64,000 nucleotides of DNA from Tomitella biformata AHU 1821 (lineage in GTDB: Bacteria; Actinomycetota; Actinomycetes; Mycobacteriales; Mycobacteriaceae), in NCBI RefSeq assembly GCF_000524475.1, contig NZ_BAVQ01000009.1:96343-160342 (forward strand), in the 5' to 3' direction. The notes under the pieces were generated by a model that worked only from the letters and a program-made list of their open reading frames with translations, ran no database searches and was not told the origin of the DNA. This document shows, piece after piece, positions 1-9,099 of the stretch. Positions within the stretch are counted from its first letter, which is position 1. Each line of letters opens with the position of its first letter. The translations under genes and the position numbers were made by a program.

Positions 1-29
1 CCATCCACCTCGTAGTTGATGTAGCTCAT
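1..29 (-). CDS. Enoyl-CoA hydratase/isomerase-like protein, N-terminus only
   Basis: Only the first ten codons are inside the window. They read MSYINYEVDG, which resembles the start of crotonase-family (enoyl-CoA hydratase/isomerase) proteins. The ATG overlaps the stop of the upstream acyl-CoA dehydrogenase gene in an ATGA arrangement, so translation is probably coupled and the gene would be the fourth in the Rieske/acyl-CoA dehydrogenase operon. A hydratase after two dehydrogenases fits beta-oxidation. The family call rests on a very short peptide plus context, so it is tentative. Confidence 0.5.
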
Positions 30-1111
30 CGCGATGCTCCCGTGTAGATCCGATCGAGGGCCGACACGATCTCGGCGTCGTTGCGCGCCTCCGAGCCAAA
101 GTCGTACTGCCAGCGCTTGGCCGCATCCGTGAACAGATGCACGTTCGACTCGACCATGTACCCGATGCCCGCATGGACCTCGTGTGCCGAGTGGACGATC
201 TGCAGCGCGGCCTTCGCGGCCTGCTTGCGCATCAAGCCGATGTGCGGCTGCGGATCGAGGCCGGCTCCGATGGCTCCAGCGGCCGAGCGCGCGTGCGCCG
301 AGGTGAGGTGCGCGGCGACCGCAATATCGCTGCACAGGTACTGCACCGCCTGGAATCGGCCAATCGGCCCGCCGAACTGGTGCCGTTGCTGCGCGTACAG
401 CACGGTGATGTCGAGCAGCCGCAGCGCGGAGCCGTAGACCTGCGCGGCGCGAAGCACCGCGCCGCGCTGCTCGGCGACCTCGACAGCGCGGTCGGCGTCG
501 CCTCCGCGGGCCAGCACCACGGTGTCGGCCACCGGCACGTTGTCGAAGGTCACCGCGAACATCGGATGCCCACCCATGTTCGGCATCGCCTCGATACTGA
601 TCGCCGAGCTCGAATCCACAATGGCCACAATGCTTTCGCCGGTACTGGCGTGAACGAGGAAGCTGTTGGCGCGGTCGGCGTAGCCCACCGCCAGCGCGAT
701 TCCTCGCAGGACGCCGTTCTCACACGTCACCGCGGAGCCCCACTCGGCAGAAGGGAACACCGGGATCACGACGGCCTCGCCGCTGCCGATGCGCTCGGCG
801 AAGCCCGCCGATATCTCCGTGCCGATCGCCAGGGCCGCGTCGCGGGCCATCATCAGGTCGAGGAGTGGTGTGTTGGCCAGCGCGCGCCCCATCTCGACGA
901 AGACCCCGGCGATCGTGCCGAGCGCTGGGCTATCCGCGTCGGCTCCGGTCGGATCGCCGAGCTCCAGCCACCCCAGCTCGGCGAACTGCGCAACCTGATC
1001 TACGAACGGCACCTCGTTCGACCGGTCTTCCAGCGGTGAGTACCGCGCGAAAACCGACTTGCTGACATCTGCGAGGGCCGCGAAGTCCTCGCCCCATTCC
1101 AAATCCATCAT
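26..1111 (-). CDS. Acyl-CoA dehydrogenase, smaller subunit-like
   Basis: This 361-aa protein of the acyl-CoA dehydrogenase family would use FAD to introduce an alpha,beta double bond into an acyl-CoA. The C-terminal half has the typical helical segment (YAQQRHQFGGPIGRFQAVQY, then IGYMVESNVHLFTDAAKRW). The start could be either of two adjacent ATGs at 1111 or 1108; the AGGAG overlapping the upstream stop is better spaced for 1108. It follows a second full-length acyl-CoA dehydrogenase by six bases. Adjacent fadE pairs of this kind (as FadE28/FadE29) are known in actinobacteria to form alpha2beta2 enzymes acting on steroid-CoA substrates. Pairing here is inferred from layout and sizes. Confidence 0.88.
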   Translation of the reverse strand: MMDLEWGEDFAALADVSKSVFARYSPLEDRSNEVPFVDQVAQFAELGWLELGDPTGADADSPALGTIAGVFVEMGRALANTPLLDLMMARDAALAIGTEISAGFAERIGSGEAVVIPVFPSAEWGSAVTCENGVLRGIALAVGYADRANSFLVHASTGESIVAIVDSSSAISIEAMPNMGGHPMFAVTFDNVPVADTVVLARGGDADRAVEVAEQRGAVLRAAQVYGSALRLLDITVLYAQQRHQFGGPIGRFQAVQYLCSDIAVAAHLTSAHARSAAGAIGAGLDPQPHIGLMRKQAAKAALQIVHSAHEVHAGIGYMVESNVHLFTDAAKRWQYDFGSEARNDAEIVSALDRIYTGASR

Positions 1112-1117
1112 CTGCTC

Positions 1118-2275
1118 CTATCGCGCCAGACCGAGGCCCCGCGTCGCGAGCACCATCCGCTTGAGTTGGGACGTTCCTCCGGCGTGGTTGGCAAATGACT
1201 GCCGGTACCACGCCTCGGGCTTTCCGTTGAGGGGTGCGTGTGCCGAGCCCGAGCGCAACTGGCTGGCCGGGCCGAGCACTCGGTCGTAGATCTGCGCGAA
1301 CAGCGGCTCGTACTCCTTGGCCGCGACCTGTTGGACGCCGCCGCCCCACGGGGTCTGCCGACCGTTGGCGTTGTCGCCGATGATCTCGTAGGCCAGCAGA
1401 CGCTGCGTCTGGATCATCCCCGCGAGTTCAGCCAGGTCGGCCTGCGCGCGCGGATCGTCGAGCTTGCCCGGAATTGTTTTGCAGTGCGCGATCAGATCGC
1501 GCAGCCGAGACTCCTGCATCGCGTAGATCGGCTCCACCGTGCCCGACGCGTAGAAGGCCCGCATGATGTACTGCCAGCCTTTGCCCTCTTCGCCGATCAG
1601 CGAGGTCTTCGGCACGCGGACATGATCGAGGTAGGTGCTGGACTGGACGCCGCCGCCGTAGTTGCGCATCGGGTGGAGGGTGACGCCGGGACTGCGCAGA
1701 TCGACCACGAAGATGCTGATCGCATCGCGCGAAGAGGGGTCGGTCGCCGTGCGCGCGGCCACATACAGGACGTCGGACATCGGCCCCCACGAGGTGAACG
1801 CCTTCTGCCCGGTGATGACCCACTCGTCACCCTCGAGGACGGCCTTCGTCTGCAGGGCGCCTAAGTCGGAGCCGGCCTCCGGCTCGGTCAGGCCCTCAGC
1901 CCAGAGGGTGCGCATGTTCGCGATGTCCGGAAGCAGTCGCTTCTTCTGCTCCTCGGTGCCACCCACCAGGATGGTGCCCGCGGCAAGGAAGATCCCGACC
2001 GTGTTGATCATCGGGGCGTCGGCCGCGTATAGCTCTTCCAGGAAGATCTGGTTCGCGATTGGGGACAGCCCCTTGCCGCCATACTCCACCGGCCAGGTCA
2101 GTCCGATCCAGCCCTTGGCGGCGACCTTCTTGCTGAACTCGACGGCGATCGCCCACTGGTCCGGGGCGTCGTCGAACTCCGGGTTGAAGGCGTTCTCCTG
2201 CGGCAGCTCGGCGTCGAGGAACTCCCGGATCTCGGCCCGCCAGGCCTCATGCTCTTGTGCCAGTGTCATTCTCAT
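1118..2275 (-). CDS. Acyl-CoA dehydrogenase, larger subunit-like
   Basis: A 385-aa acyl-CoA dehydrogenase. The family signature region is clear: WAEGLTEPEAGSDLGALQTK near residue 127, followed by the middle beta-domain and a C-terminal GGTSQLKRMVLATRGLGL segment typical of the family's end. It resembles the FadE29-type partner of two-subunit dehydrogenases. Its ATG overlaps the stop of the upstream Rieske oxygenase gene by one base (TAATG), so the two are translationally coupled. Together with the next gene it should carry out the first beta-oxidation step on the CoA ester formed from the cluster's substrate. The acyl substrate cannot be read from sequence. Confidence 0.9.
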   Translation of the reverse strand: MRMTLAQEHEAWRAEIREFLDAELPQENAFNPEFDDAPDQWAIAVEFSKKVAAKGWIGLTWPVEYGGKGLSPIANQIFLEELYAADAPMINTVGIFLAAGTILVGGTEEQKKRLLPDIANMRTLWAEGLTEPEAGSDLGALQTKAVLEGDEWVITGQKAFTSWGPMSDVLYVAARTATDPSSRDAISIFVVDLRSPGVTLHPMRNYGGGVQSSTYLDHVRVPKTSLIGEEGKGWQYIMRAFYASGTVEPIYAMQESRLRDLIAHCKTIPGKLDDPRAQADLAELAGMIQTQRLLAYEIIGDNANGRQTPWGGGVQQVAAKEYEPLFAQIYDRVLGPASQLRSGSAHAPLNGKPEAWYRQSFANHAGGTSQLKRMVLATRGLGLAR

Positions 2276-3318
2276 TACGCGTTTTCCGCCTGTAGTTCGT
2301 CGGTGCCTGCGGCCTGCTCAGCAGCGCCGTGGCCAAGTTCGCCCTCGGGGTAGAAGCGACGAGCCCACTTCCGGATGGCCCGGAAGCCTGCGGCTTCCGC
2401 AGTCGCCAGGCCGGGCGGCTGGGTGTAGCGCTGGTGCTCCCAGATTGCGATGTCAGCCTGCACTTGTCTGATTGCGTTGCGCTGCCGCTTGAGCACACGA
2501 GATTCGTCCTCGCCATCTTCCTTGCTCGCCCACGTGGAGAACCGCAGGATCGAGAGCTCATCGTCAACCGGCGTCACCGCTGTCAGCGAGCAGATGGCCC
2601 CGACGCCGTCGGCGTGCGAGAAGCCCAGCCCCAGGCCCAGCAGCGAGGCCCTCGTGCGGCCCACCACGGTCTCAAACTCCCCGTCAGCGCCACGGCGCTT
2701 GAAGTTCAGGGCCAGCTCGGTCTTGAAGTCGTACTCACCGAACTCGCGGTTGACGACGGTCGGGATCTCGTCAGCACGGTGGACGTACTTGAAGTGCGCG
2801 AAGTCGACGCCGTTCTCTGCGGCGTACTGCGGATGGATCGGCAGCTCGGCTGTCTCGTAGCGGCCGCCCTCCCCCAGCCCGTGGTAGTCGTCCACCGAAC
2901 CAGAGCCCGAAAACAGGTCGAAGATGCTAGGCACCTCGTAGAGCGGCTCGCCGCCGTTCGCGTCGTGCCAGATGTACATGACTCCGTCGCGCTCAGCAGT
3001 GGCCCAAGTACCGATCTTACGTACGCGGTTCGTCGCCTTTTGATAAGGAATGCAGGTGTTACGACCCTCCGGGCTCCACTGCCAACCGTGGAACGGGCAC
3101 TGGATGTCCTCACCGTCAACCGAGCCGCCATGCCCCAGGTGGGCGCCGAGGTGCTCGCAGTATGCGTTCAGCACCACCAGCCGGCCACTCCCGGTGCGGT
3201 AGGCGACCAGGTGTTGACCGAAATAACGCAGAGGTTTCACGTCGCCAACTGCGAGGTCGGTAGACCAACCGAGTTGGAACCACCCCGTCGGCTTCATAGA
3301 TAACGCCATAGGTGTCAT
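2275..3318 (-). CDS. Rieske non-heme iron oxygenase, KshA-like
   Basis: Terminal oxygenase of a Rieske monooxygenase, 347 aa from the chosen start. The Rieske [2Fe-2S] ligands are Cys54, His56, Cys74 and His77 (CEH and CPFHGW). The mononuclear iron site is visible as ENGVDFAHFKYVH. The N-terminal layout and the IPY motif after the Rieske centre resemble 3-ketosteroid 9-alpha-hydroxylase KshA. I chose the ATG at 3318 because AGGAGG lies five bases upstream; a longer frame reaching 3423 has no such site. It heads an operon with two acyl-CoA dehydrogenases and a hydratase and is driven by the promoter at 3487-3515. The electron donor is probably the KshB-like reductase at 9267-10310. The substrate is not known. 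Confidence 0.85.
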   Translation of the reverse strand: MTPMALSMKPTGWFQLGWSTDLAVGDVKPLRYFGQHLVAYRTGSGRLVVLNAYCEHLGAHLGHGGSVDGEDIQCPFHGWQWSPEGRNTCIPYQKATNRVRKIGTWATAERDGVMYIWHDANGGEPLYEVPSIFDLFSGSGSVDDYHGLGEGGRYETAELPIHPQYAAENGVDFAHFKYVHRADEIPTVVNREFGEYDFKTELALNFKRRGADGEFETVVGRTRASLLGLGLGFSHADGVGAICSLTAVTPVDDELSILRFSTWASKEDGEDESRVLKRQRNAIRQVQADIAIWEHQRYTQPPGLATAEAAGFRAIRKWARRFYPEGELGHGAAEQAAGTDELQAENA

Positions 3319-3486
3319 TTCGTCCTCCTGAACTGTTGCGACAGCGGCACTTCCGCCAACTGCGCAGAGAATCTGCTCTACGTCACGGGCATTCACGGAC
3401 AACAACCTGCAGATATGCCCCATGAAATGGCCCGTAGGAGCTCGGGAACCCTGCGATCACTTCGGCAGCGGACCATAACCCCCATC

Positions 3487-3515
3487 ACAGTAGCCAATGG
3501 CTACCATTGCGTCAA
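3487..3515 (-). promoter_or_regulatory. Promoter P1 with palindromic operator (Rieske operon)
   Basis: Read on the minus strand: -35 TTGACG (3510-3515), exactly 17 bp spacer, -10 TACTGT (3487-3492). The perfect 15-bp palindrome GTAGCCAATGGCTAC (3490-3504) fills the space between the boxes and overlaps the -10, the usual place for a repressor. The same architecture recurs at 9100-9128 and 14195-14223. About 160 bases separate it from the Rieske start. The rest of the 3319-3730 intergenic stretch shows only the oxygenase ribosome binding site and an AT-rich AAAAAGGAGG tract near 3607. Confidence 0.85.
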
Positions 3516-3730
3516 CCGCCCCGCCGTGACACCACCCGCTACCGGCGATGCCACTGACCTACATCACATGCTGGTTCGATCGTCTCCAGGTACTAGGTGT
3601 GGTAGAAAAAGGAGGTTCGAAAGAAATAATGTGACGTCGGAACACCCACGTTCCCCACCATCGGCGCCGCAAATCCGGCGATGGTGTTCACCAATTACGC
3701 TGCTGCTGACCATGATAGGGTTTCCGCTAT

Positions 3731-4759
3731 ATGAAAGACCTCTGCGAAGTCGCCCTATCCGCCGACGACGTATGGACCACGCCACAGGCGGCGGAGTTCC
3801 TGAATATCAGCCGTCAGGCGATAAATAAGCGCGTCCAGAATCGGAAGATGCTCGGCTATCCGGGCATCGGCGTGACGTTGTTTCCGGTATGGCAGTTCGA
3901 TCTAGAGAATCGCAGAGTCCATCCAGCCGTCCCTGAGCTTCTTACGGCATTCGATGAGGATATCGAGCCGCACACCATCGCCCGGTGGTCGATCACGAGA
4001 ATCGATGAGTCAGGCCGAACACCGGCCGAACTGTTGCTAAGCCCGGACACCAAGCTGGATGCACTTCGGTTGGCCAGCACCTGTGATCCCGGCCCGGTCG
4101 AGGAAATTCTTGCGGAGGCTGCCGAGTCCAGTGTGAAGCGCGCGGACGAGAATGTCGCCGAGTGGACGCCGTCCCGCGCAGGTTCGACCGGCGCGCAACA
4201 CGCCATCCTCATCGCCGCCGCGGATCTCTTCTCGCGCAAGGGCCCGGCGAAAGTTTCGTTACGGGAGATTGCCGCCGAGGCGGATGTGTCTTACGGTCTG
4301 ATCCATCGGTTCTATCGAACTAAAGAGAACTTATTGGTGGCGGTGATGGAATTGCTCGTCAGCTATGGCGGCGATCGTCTGTCCGGTGAGCACGACGCTT
4401 ACGCCGCAATCGAGAACTCGTTCGGCGCCGACGTCGACGCGGGCCAGTTCGGCCGGATGCTGACGTGGTCGATCTTTGAGGGAACTCGACCGGATCGCCT
4501 GCTCGGCGGGGTCCGTTCACGCGGCTATCGTGCGCAAATCGACGCATTGTGGGAAAATCCGGTAGAGCCGCAAGTGCGGCCCGAGTTCGATTCAAACGTG
4601 GTGGCGTCTCTGCTCGCCCTCGTCGGCGCGGTGTGGGATCTCTACGAGCCGTACCTCACCGAGCTCGCCGACAATCCGAGTCGCGGTCGAGAAGACGTCC
4701 GACAGGAAGTCACCGACATCCTCAAAATCCTCGTTTTCGCGACCCGCCCGAGCAAGTAG
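3731..4759 (+). CDS. TetR-family regulator with an extra N-terminal HTH and antitoxin-like domain
   Basis: A 342-aa regulator with three parts. Residues 14-40 (VWTTPQAAEFLNISRQAINK) form an excisionase/MerR-like helix-turn-helix. Residues 60-118 resemble the Xre/MbcA/ParS antitoxin toxin-binding segment (GRTPAELLLSPDTKLDALRL). Residues 153-202 are a standard TetR DNA-binding domain (VSLREIAAEADVSYGLIHRF), followed by an all-helical ligand-binding domain to residue 342. TetR proteins are normally about 200 aa, so the first 150 residues are extra. It is divergent from the Rieske operon and is the only regulator in the 14-kb island, so it is the obvious candidate to bind GTAGCCAWTGGCTAC. The ribosome binding site before the ATG is weak. 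Confidence 0.85.
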   Translation: MKDLCEVALSADDVWTTPQAAEFLNISRQAINKRVQNRKMLGYPGIGVTLFPVWQFDLENRRVHPAVPELLTAFDEDIEPHTIARWSITRIDESGRTPAELLLSPDTKLDALRLASTCDPGPVEEILAEAAESSVKRADENVAEWTPSRAGSTGAQHAILIAAADLFSRKGPAKVSLREIAAEADVSYGLIHRFYRTKENLLVAVMELLVSYGGDRLSGEHDAYAAIENSFGADVDAGQFGRMLTWSIFEGTRPDRLLGGVRSRGYRAQIDALWENPVEPQVRPEFDSNVVASLLALVGAVWDLYEPYLTELADNPSRGREDVRQEVTDILKILVFATRPSK

Positions 4760-4785
4760 GCGGCGTGGCGCGTCGAAGAAGCTGA

Positions 4786-4826
4786 AACACGGGCGCAGGA
4801 GCGATAGCCGCTCCTGCCCCCGTGTT
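4786..4826. terminator. Bidirectional hairpin terminator between convergent genes
   Basis: A long stem-loop: AACACGGG pairs with CCCGTGTT and the inner GCAGGAGCG pairs with CGCTCCTGC around a short loop. It lies between the convergent ends of the TetR gene (4759) and the alcohol dehydrogenase gene (4852). There is no strong T-tract, which is common in actinobacteria. Confidence 0.7.
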
Positions 4827-4851
4827 CACTGGCGAACGGCGCAAACCGACG

Positions 4852-5958
4852 TCAGGACTGCATGAGCAGGACTCCGCGGTCGAGCCTGCCGTTCCGGGCG
4901 TCGTCCAGGAGCGACTCGAAGTCTTCCAGCTCATAGGTCTTGGTGACGAGTTCGTCGAGGAGGAGCCGGCCAGAGCGGTATAGGTCCAGGTACTTGGGGA
5001 TGTCGGCACCCGGTCGCGACGACCCGTAGCGGCAACCCAGCACCGAGCGATCCATGTAGAAGGTCGACGCCGGGACCGACAGCTTGGTCTCCGGGCCGGC
5101 AACACCGAGCATGATCAACTGCCCGCCCCAATCGAGCATTTCCATCGCCTGGCTGGTGATCGCCTCGCCACCGACGCAGTCGAAGACGTGGGCTGCCCCA
5201 CCGGCGATGACTTCACGGACAGCGGCGACAGTGTCACCCGCCATCGCGTTGATGAAGTGGGTGGCACCGAAAAGGCTCGTCTTCGGCTCCTTCTCCGGGT
5301 TGGTGTCGACGGCGATGATCGTCGCCGCGCCCGCGACCCGAGCAGCCTGAATGACGTTGAGGCCGATACCGCCGGCGCCGATGACGACGACCGAGTCGCC
5401 GGGACTGACACGGGCCCGGTTCAGCACCGCTCCGACGCCGGTCAGCACCGCGCAGCCGATCAGGCACGCGGTCGTCAGCGGAATATCCTTCGGGATAGAG
5501 ATCGCCTGCCCGGCCTGGACGACGATCCGCTCGCTGAAGGTCGAGAGCGCCGCGAAGTTGTGGATCGGGGTGCCGTCGAGCTCGAATGGAGTTGCCGTCT
5601 TCCCGAACGACTCGCGGCACATCGTGGGATGTCCGGAGGTGCACGGGGCGCACTGGCCGCATGTCGCGAGCGTTGTCAGCACCACGTGGTCGCCGACGGC
5701 GGGCATGGTGACGCCCGGCCCAACGGCCTCGACGATGCCCGCACCCTCGTGCCCGAGGATGACCGGGGACGGGAACGGGATCTTTCCGTTGACGACGCTC
5801 AGATCGCTCTGGCATAGGCCGCTCGCGACGATGCGGACCTGGACCTCACCGGGGCCGGGCCCGCGGACGGTGACGCCGTCAACCAGCTTGTTCTCGGTGC
5901 CGTCAAAGACAATTGCTTTCAACTTCAAGCCTCGCTGTTCTCTGGAATTCCGCCGCAC
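4852..5958 (-). CDS. Zinc-dependent medium-chain alcohol dehydrogenase
   Basis: MDR-superfamily alcohol dehydrogenase of about 360 aa. Catalytic-zinc region: GLCQSDLS and GHEGAG. Structural-zinc cluster: CGQCAPCTSGHPTMC. Rossmann motif: GAGGIG. It should interconvert an alcohol and a ketone or aldehyde with NAD(P). The start is uncertain: ATG at 5958 gives an N-terminal extension (MRRNSREQRG), whereas TTG codons at 5928 or 5922 give the normal family beginning (LKAIVFDG). It is last in the series of minus-strand genes below the OYE and ends against a hairpin terminator. In this cluster it could oxidise a ring hydroxyl to the ketone used by the Baeyer-Villiger monooxygenase. Confidence 0.88.
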   Translation of the reverse strand: MRRNSREQRGLKLKAIVFDGTENKLVDGVTVRGPGPGEVQVRIVASGLCQSDLSVVNGKIPFPSPVILGHEGAGIVEAVGPGVTMPAVGDHVVLTTLATCGQCAPCTSGHPTMCRESFGKTATPFELDGTPIHNFAALSTFSERIVVQAGQAISIPKDIPLTTACLIGCAVLTGVGAVLNRARVSPGDSVVVIGAGGIGLNVIQAARVAGAATIIAVDTNPEKEPKTSLFGATHFINAMAGDTVAAVREVIAGGAAHVFDCVGGEAITSQAMEMLDWGGQLIMLGVAGPETKLSVPASTFYMDRSVLGCRYGSSRPGADIPKYLDLYRSGRLLLDELVTKTYELEDFESLLDDARNGRLDRGVLLMQS

Positions 5959-6183
5959 ACTGCGCGAAAGCGCAGCAATCCGCGGCAGGGATTGAAAGGG
6001 TGAAAATGAGGGTTTTGGAGAGATTGGCCAGCTCGATGGCGGTACGACGCGGCCAAGGCGAGAGTGCCCCGTGGAGAGATGGGATTCGGATCAACATGAC
6101 CCTTGACGAATCCGGACAAACGCCAGGCGGTAGCTTCCTGTCCAGGGAACAGCCCTTCTCGCCAGTGCCGCCCGCCGCGCGAT

Positions 6184-6933
6184 TCAGACTCCGACCGCGG
6201 AGCGGCCAGCGGTTGCGCCGCCGTCTACGACCAGATCATGACCGGTGACGTAATTACCTTCGTCCGAGGCCAGGAACAGAACTCCTGCCGCCATCTGCGA
6301 GGGCTTCGCGGCATATCCGATGGGCTGGATCTTATCCAGCATCTCGACGATTCCCTCCACGTCCGGGACCATGCCGGTCAGCATCGTCCCCGGCGAGATC
6401 GTGTTCACCCGCACGCCTTTGGGCGCAAGCTCGATGGCGCAGGCCTTCGATAGTGCCACCACTGCTGCCTTCGTGCCACTGTAGACAGCCATGCCGGCTG
6501 AGGGAGAACACCCACCGTTCGACGCTGTGTTGACGATGACGCCGAACCCTTGCTCCACCATCACCCGTCCTGCCGCCCTCGTGCCGTAGAAAACCCCACC
6601 GAAGTTGACGGTCACCATACGATCGTAATCTTCGTCCGTCGTCTCAACGACCGGCGTGGTAGCGATGACGCCGGCGTTGTTGCACATCACATCAAGCCGG
6701 CCGAACCGGGCCACAGTACCTGCGACCAGAGCATCCACCTCCCCCGGGATCCCGACATCGACACGGACAAACTCGGCGCCAATCGTGTTCGCCACAGCCT
6801 CCCCCGCCGCCTGGTTGATGTCCGCAATGACAACACGGGCACCTTCGGCGATCATTAATTCTGCTGTGGCTCGCCCCAGACCCGACGATGCGCCGGTAAC
6901 AATGACGATCTTATCCTGCATGCGGTTTGTCAT
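6184..6933 (-). CDS. Short-chain dehydrogenase/reductase (SDR)
   Basis: Classical SDR of 249 aa. Cofactor motif TGASSGLG near residue 14, NNAG at about 86, catalytic Ser (NTASNGG) and YSGTK (YxxxK). The C-terminus ends in LASDEGNYVTGHDLVVDGG, typical of 3-oxoacyl-ACP-reductase-like SDRs. It would oxidise or reduce a secondary alcohol/ketone with NAD(P)H. It sits between the alcohol dehydrogenase and the SRPBCC gene on the same strand, with gaps of about 165-225 bases on each side, so separate minor promoters are possible. The substrate is unknown. Confidence 0.9.
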   Translation of the reverse strand: MTNRMQDKIVIVTGASSGLGRATAELMIAEGARVVIADINQAAGEAVANTIGAEFVRVDVGIPGEVDALVAGTVARFGRLDVMCNNAGVIATTPVVETTDEDYDRMVTVNFGGVFYGTRAAGRVMVEQGFGVIVNTASNGGCSPSAGMAVYSGTKAAVVALSKACAIELAPKGVRVNTISPGTMLTGMVPDVEGIVEMLDKIQPIGYAAKPSQMAAGVLFLASDEGNYVTGHDLVVDGGATAGRSAVGV

Positions 6934-7099
6934 CTATCAACCTTTCGAATCATCGTGCCAAAGGAATCCACGCCCGGCACCAGCAGCGCGGGGTTGGGAC
7001 CGAGCCGGCTAATCCGGGCAACCGATCAATACATCTACCCAGTCAAAGCGTTCATATTTCTCTCATTCGGTCTGCACTGCGTAACTCGGACCGCTGGTT

Positions 7100-7594
7100 T
7101 CAACGGCAGCGATCCGTATAGAGGGATTCACTGCGCTGTTTCAGCGCCACGGCGGTTTCATCGAATGCACGTTTCACCCAGGCACCGCTTTCGGCCATGA
7201 TTTCCCGCGCTTCCACACCAAGGAACGCATCCGTCGAAAAGTAGGAACACCGATTCTCAGAGATGCGCTCAATGACCTGATCCCGTCGGGCGGCCTGTGC
7301 TGAAACCTCGGTAGGTCGCAGCTCCCACGACAGCAGACGCTCCGGCGCGACTGCACAGACGTACTCGGTATACGGGTACACCTCCGTGCCTCCCGTGTAC
7401 TCCGCCAGCATCATCTCAACAGGCGCACCCATTTCCAGTGTTGATCTCGCCGCCACACAGAGAGGATTCCAGTGCGAATACTTGTCGAGGTCGGTGAGGA
7501 CCTCCCACACGACACTCGCAGGGGCCTCGATCTCAACCGTTATGGATCGAACAAGTGTGGCGGGGTCATAGGCCGGAATAGACAATTCAGACAT
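7100..7594 (-). CDS. SRPBCC (START/Bet v1-like) domain protein
   Basis: A 164-aa protein with a polyketide-cyclase/SRPBCC fold signature: ITVEIEAPASVVWEVLTDLDKYSHWNP near the N-terminus and a C-terminal amphipathic helix (GAWVKRAFDETAVALKQR). This fold makes a deep hydrophobic pocket for lipids, sterols or aromatic compounds. The start at 7594 (MSELSIPAYD) has GGAGG just upstream; a longer frame to 7633 is less likely. In a catabolic island it may bind or present the hydrophobic substrate, or assist a cyclisation or hydrolysis. Function is inferred from fold only. Confidence 0.75.
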   Translation of the reverse strand: MSELSIPAYDPATLVRSITVEIEAPASVVWEVLTDLDKYSHWNPLCVAARSTLEMGAPVEMMLAEYTGGTEVYPYTEYVCAVAPERLLSWELRPTEVSAQAARRDQVIERISENRCSYFSTDAFLGVEAREIMAESGAWVKRAFDETAVALKQRSESLYTDRCR

Positions 7595-7744
7595 GATCCT
7601 CCGTTCGTACGTAGTGGGTGCAATCGGATTCAAGCGAAAACGTCTCCGCCGCAGGGAGAGATGGCACCACTGGCGCCATCGCCATCGACGCGGGAATATG
7701 GCACTTCGGCGATGCCGGGGCCTGCTCCGGCCCGAGTGGCGGCC

Positions 7745-8872
7745 TTAAGCGCACGGAACCGTGGGTTGCACGTATGCGGGGTCGAACCTCGGGTAGTCGA
7801 GGTAGCCCTCTGCGCCAACGCCGCCGTAGTACGAGTTCCGGTCAGGCGTGGCCTGAGGCCAACCGTTCTGCATACGCTCGACAAGGTCGGGGTTGGCGAT
7901 GAACGGCTGCCCGAACGCGGCGAGGTCGATCAAGTCCATCTCCGCCAGGTCCCGCGCCAACTCTCGGGTCATGCCACCAGCGAGGATGATCGTTCCGCTG
8001 TACTCGGCTCGGAACGGCTTGAGAAAATCGACGTCTAGGACGCGGCCTCCGGCAGGAAGCTGATCGACAAGGTGCACATAGGCAAGGTCTCGTCGAGATA
8101 GCTCGGACGCTAGATACAGGTAGGTGTCAGCGGCTTCAGTGTAGGCAGGCATGTCGAACAGTTCGCTGAACGGCGAAAGGCGAACACCGACACGGCTGGA
8201 ACCGACCGCCTCGATCACACAGTCGACCGTCTCGAGGAGGAACCGGGCGCGATTTTGAATTGAACCACCATAGTGATCAGATCTGGTGTTAGTCGAGGGA
8301 TTCAGGAACTGCTCGAACAGGTAGCCGTTGGCCGCGTGCAACTCCACGCCGTCGAAGCCCGCCTCGCTCGCGTTGACTGCCCCGTGGACGAAATCACGAA
8401 TCACGCGGCGCACCTCCTCCGTGGATAGCGGCCGAGGCTCGGTCACATCGACGAAGCCGACGGCGCCGTCATCGGTGAACGCAAAAGTCTTGCCTTCATG
8501 GGCTGGCACTGCGCCGGCACTGACAGGCCGCTGACGTTCGGGTTGGAGCGACGCGTGCGAAAGTCGACCGACGTGCCAGAGTTGGGAAAAAATGCGGCCC
8601 CCCTCATTGTGGACGGCACCGGTAACCGTTTGCCAGCCAGCGACCTGTTCCTTGGACCAGATACCGGGAACGTACGCATACCCTTGGCCTTCTGGGGAGA
8701 TCGGCGTGCCTTCGGTGACGATCAACCCTGCGGTCGCGCGCTGACGGTAGTACTCCGCCGTATCTGCACTCGCGACGGTGTCGACGCAGCGCGCTCGGGT
8801 CATGGGCGCCATCACCATGCGGTTCCTGAGAACAATGTCACCGAGTCGGTAATTATCGAACAATCGGGTCAT
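7745..8872 (-). CDS. Old Yellow Enzyme family flavin oxidoreductase
   Basis: FMN-dependent ene-reductase of 375 aa, close to the classical OYE/NemA group. Visible motifs: APMTRARCVD near the N-terminus, SQLWHVGRLSH, the substrate-anion-binding pair HAANGY (His-Asn spacing), and NTRSDHYGGSIQNRARF typical of the family; FMN phosphate-binding GGMTRELA near the end. It reduces activated C=C bonds of enones with NAD(P)H. It is expressed from its own copy of the regulon promoter (9100-9128), about 220 bases upstream, and could saturate an unsaturated ring ketone before Baeyer-Villiger oxidation. Confidence 0.92.
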   Translation of the reverse strand: MTRLFDNYRLGDIVLRNRMVMAPMTRARCVDTVASADTAEYYRQRATAGLIVTEGTPISPEGQGYAYVPGIWSKEQVAGWQTVTGAVHNEGGRIFSQLWHVGRLSHASLQPERQRPVSAGAVPAHEGKTFAFTDDGAVGFVDVTEPRPLSTEEVRRVIRDFVHGAVNASEAGFDGVELHAANGYLFEQFLNPSTNTRSDHYGGSIQNRARFLLETVDCVIEAVGSSRVGVRLSPFSELFDMPAYTEAADTYLYLASELSRRDLAYVHLVDQLPAGGRVLDVDFLKPFRAEYSGTIILAGGMTRELARDLAEMDLIDLAAFGQPFIANPDLVERMQNGWPQATPDRNSYYGGVGAEGYLDYPRFDPAYVQPTVPCA

Positions 8873-9099
8873 TCCATACCTCTCCTTGAAGGGCTTTCCA
8901 CGACTCTCGAGACCAGTTGAGGAGGCATTACTAGACGCTGCGGCGCTCCCCGATAAAGAGCAATTCCTGTGACAGCCTCCGGTGACAACGCCGCGATCAT
9001 CCGTCTGCCCTCAATCACACTGCGCAACTGGCGCTACAGGAGGGCGGCAACAGTGAGCGAGTCGCCACATCCGCCCCAGCTCGCGCAGTGTCCTACATC

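Noticed and set aside
3629..3634. ATGTGA after a purine-rich AAGGAGG, a possible start-stop element
   Set aside because: Spacing from the ribosome binding site is long and there is no independent support; noted only as curiosity.
3415..3828. Plus-strand frame across the Rieske/TetR intergenic region
   Set aside because: It runs through promoter P1 and overlaps the TetR start in another frame; no domain resemblance.
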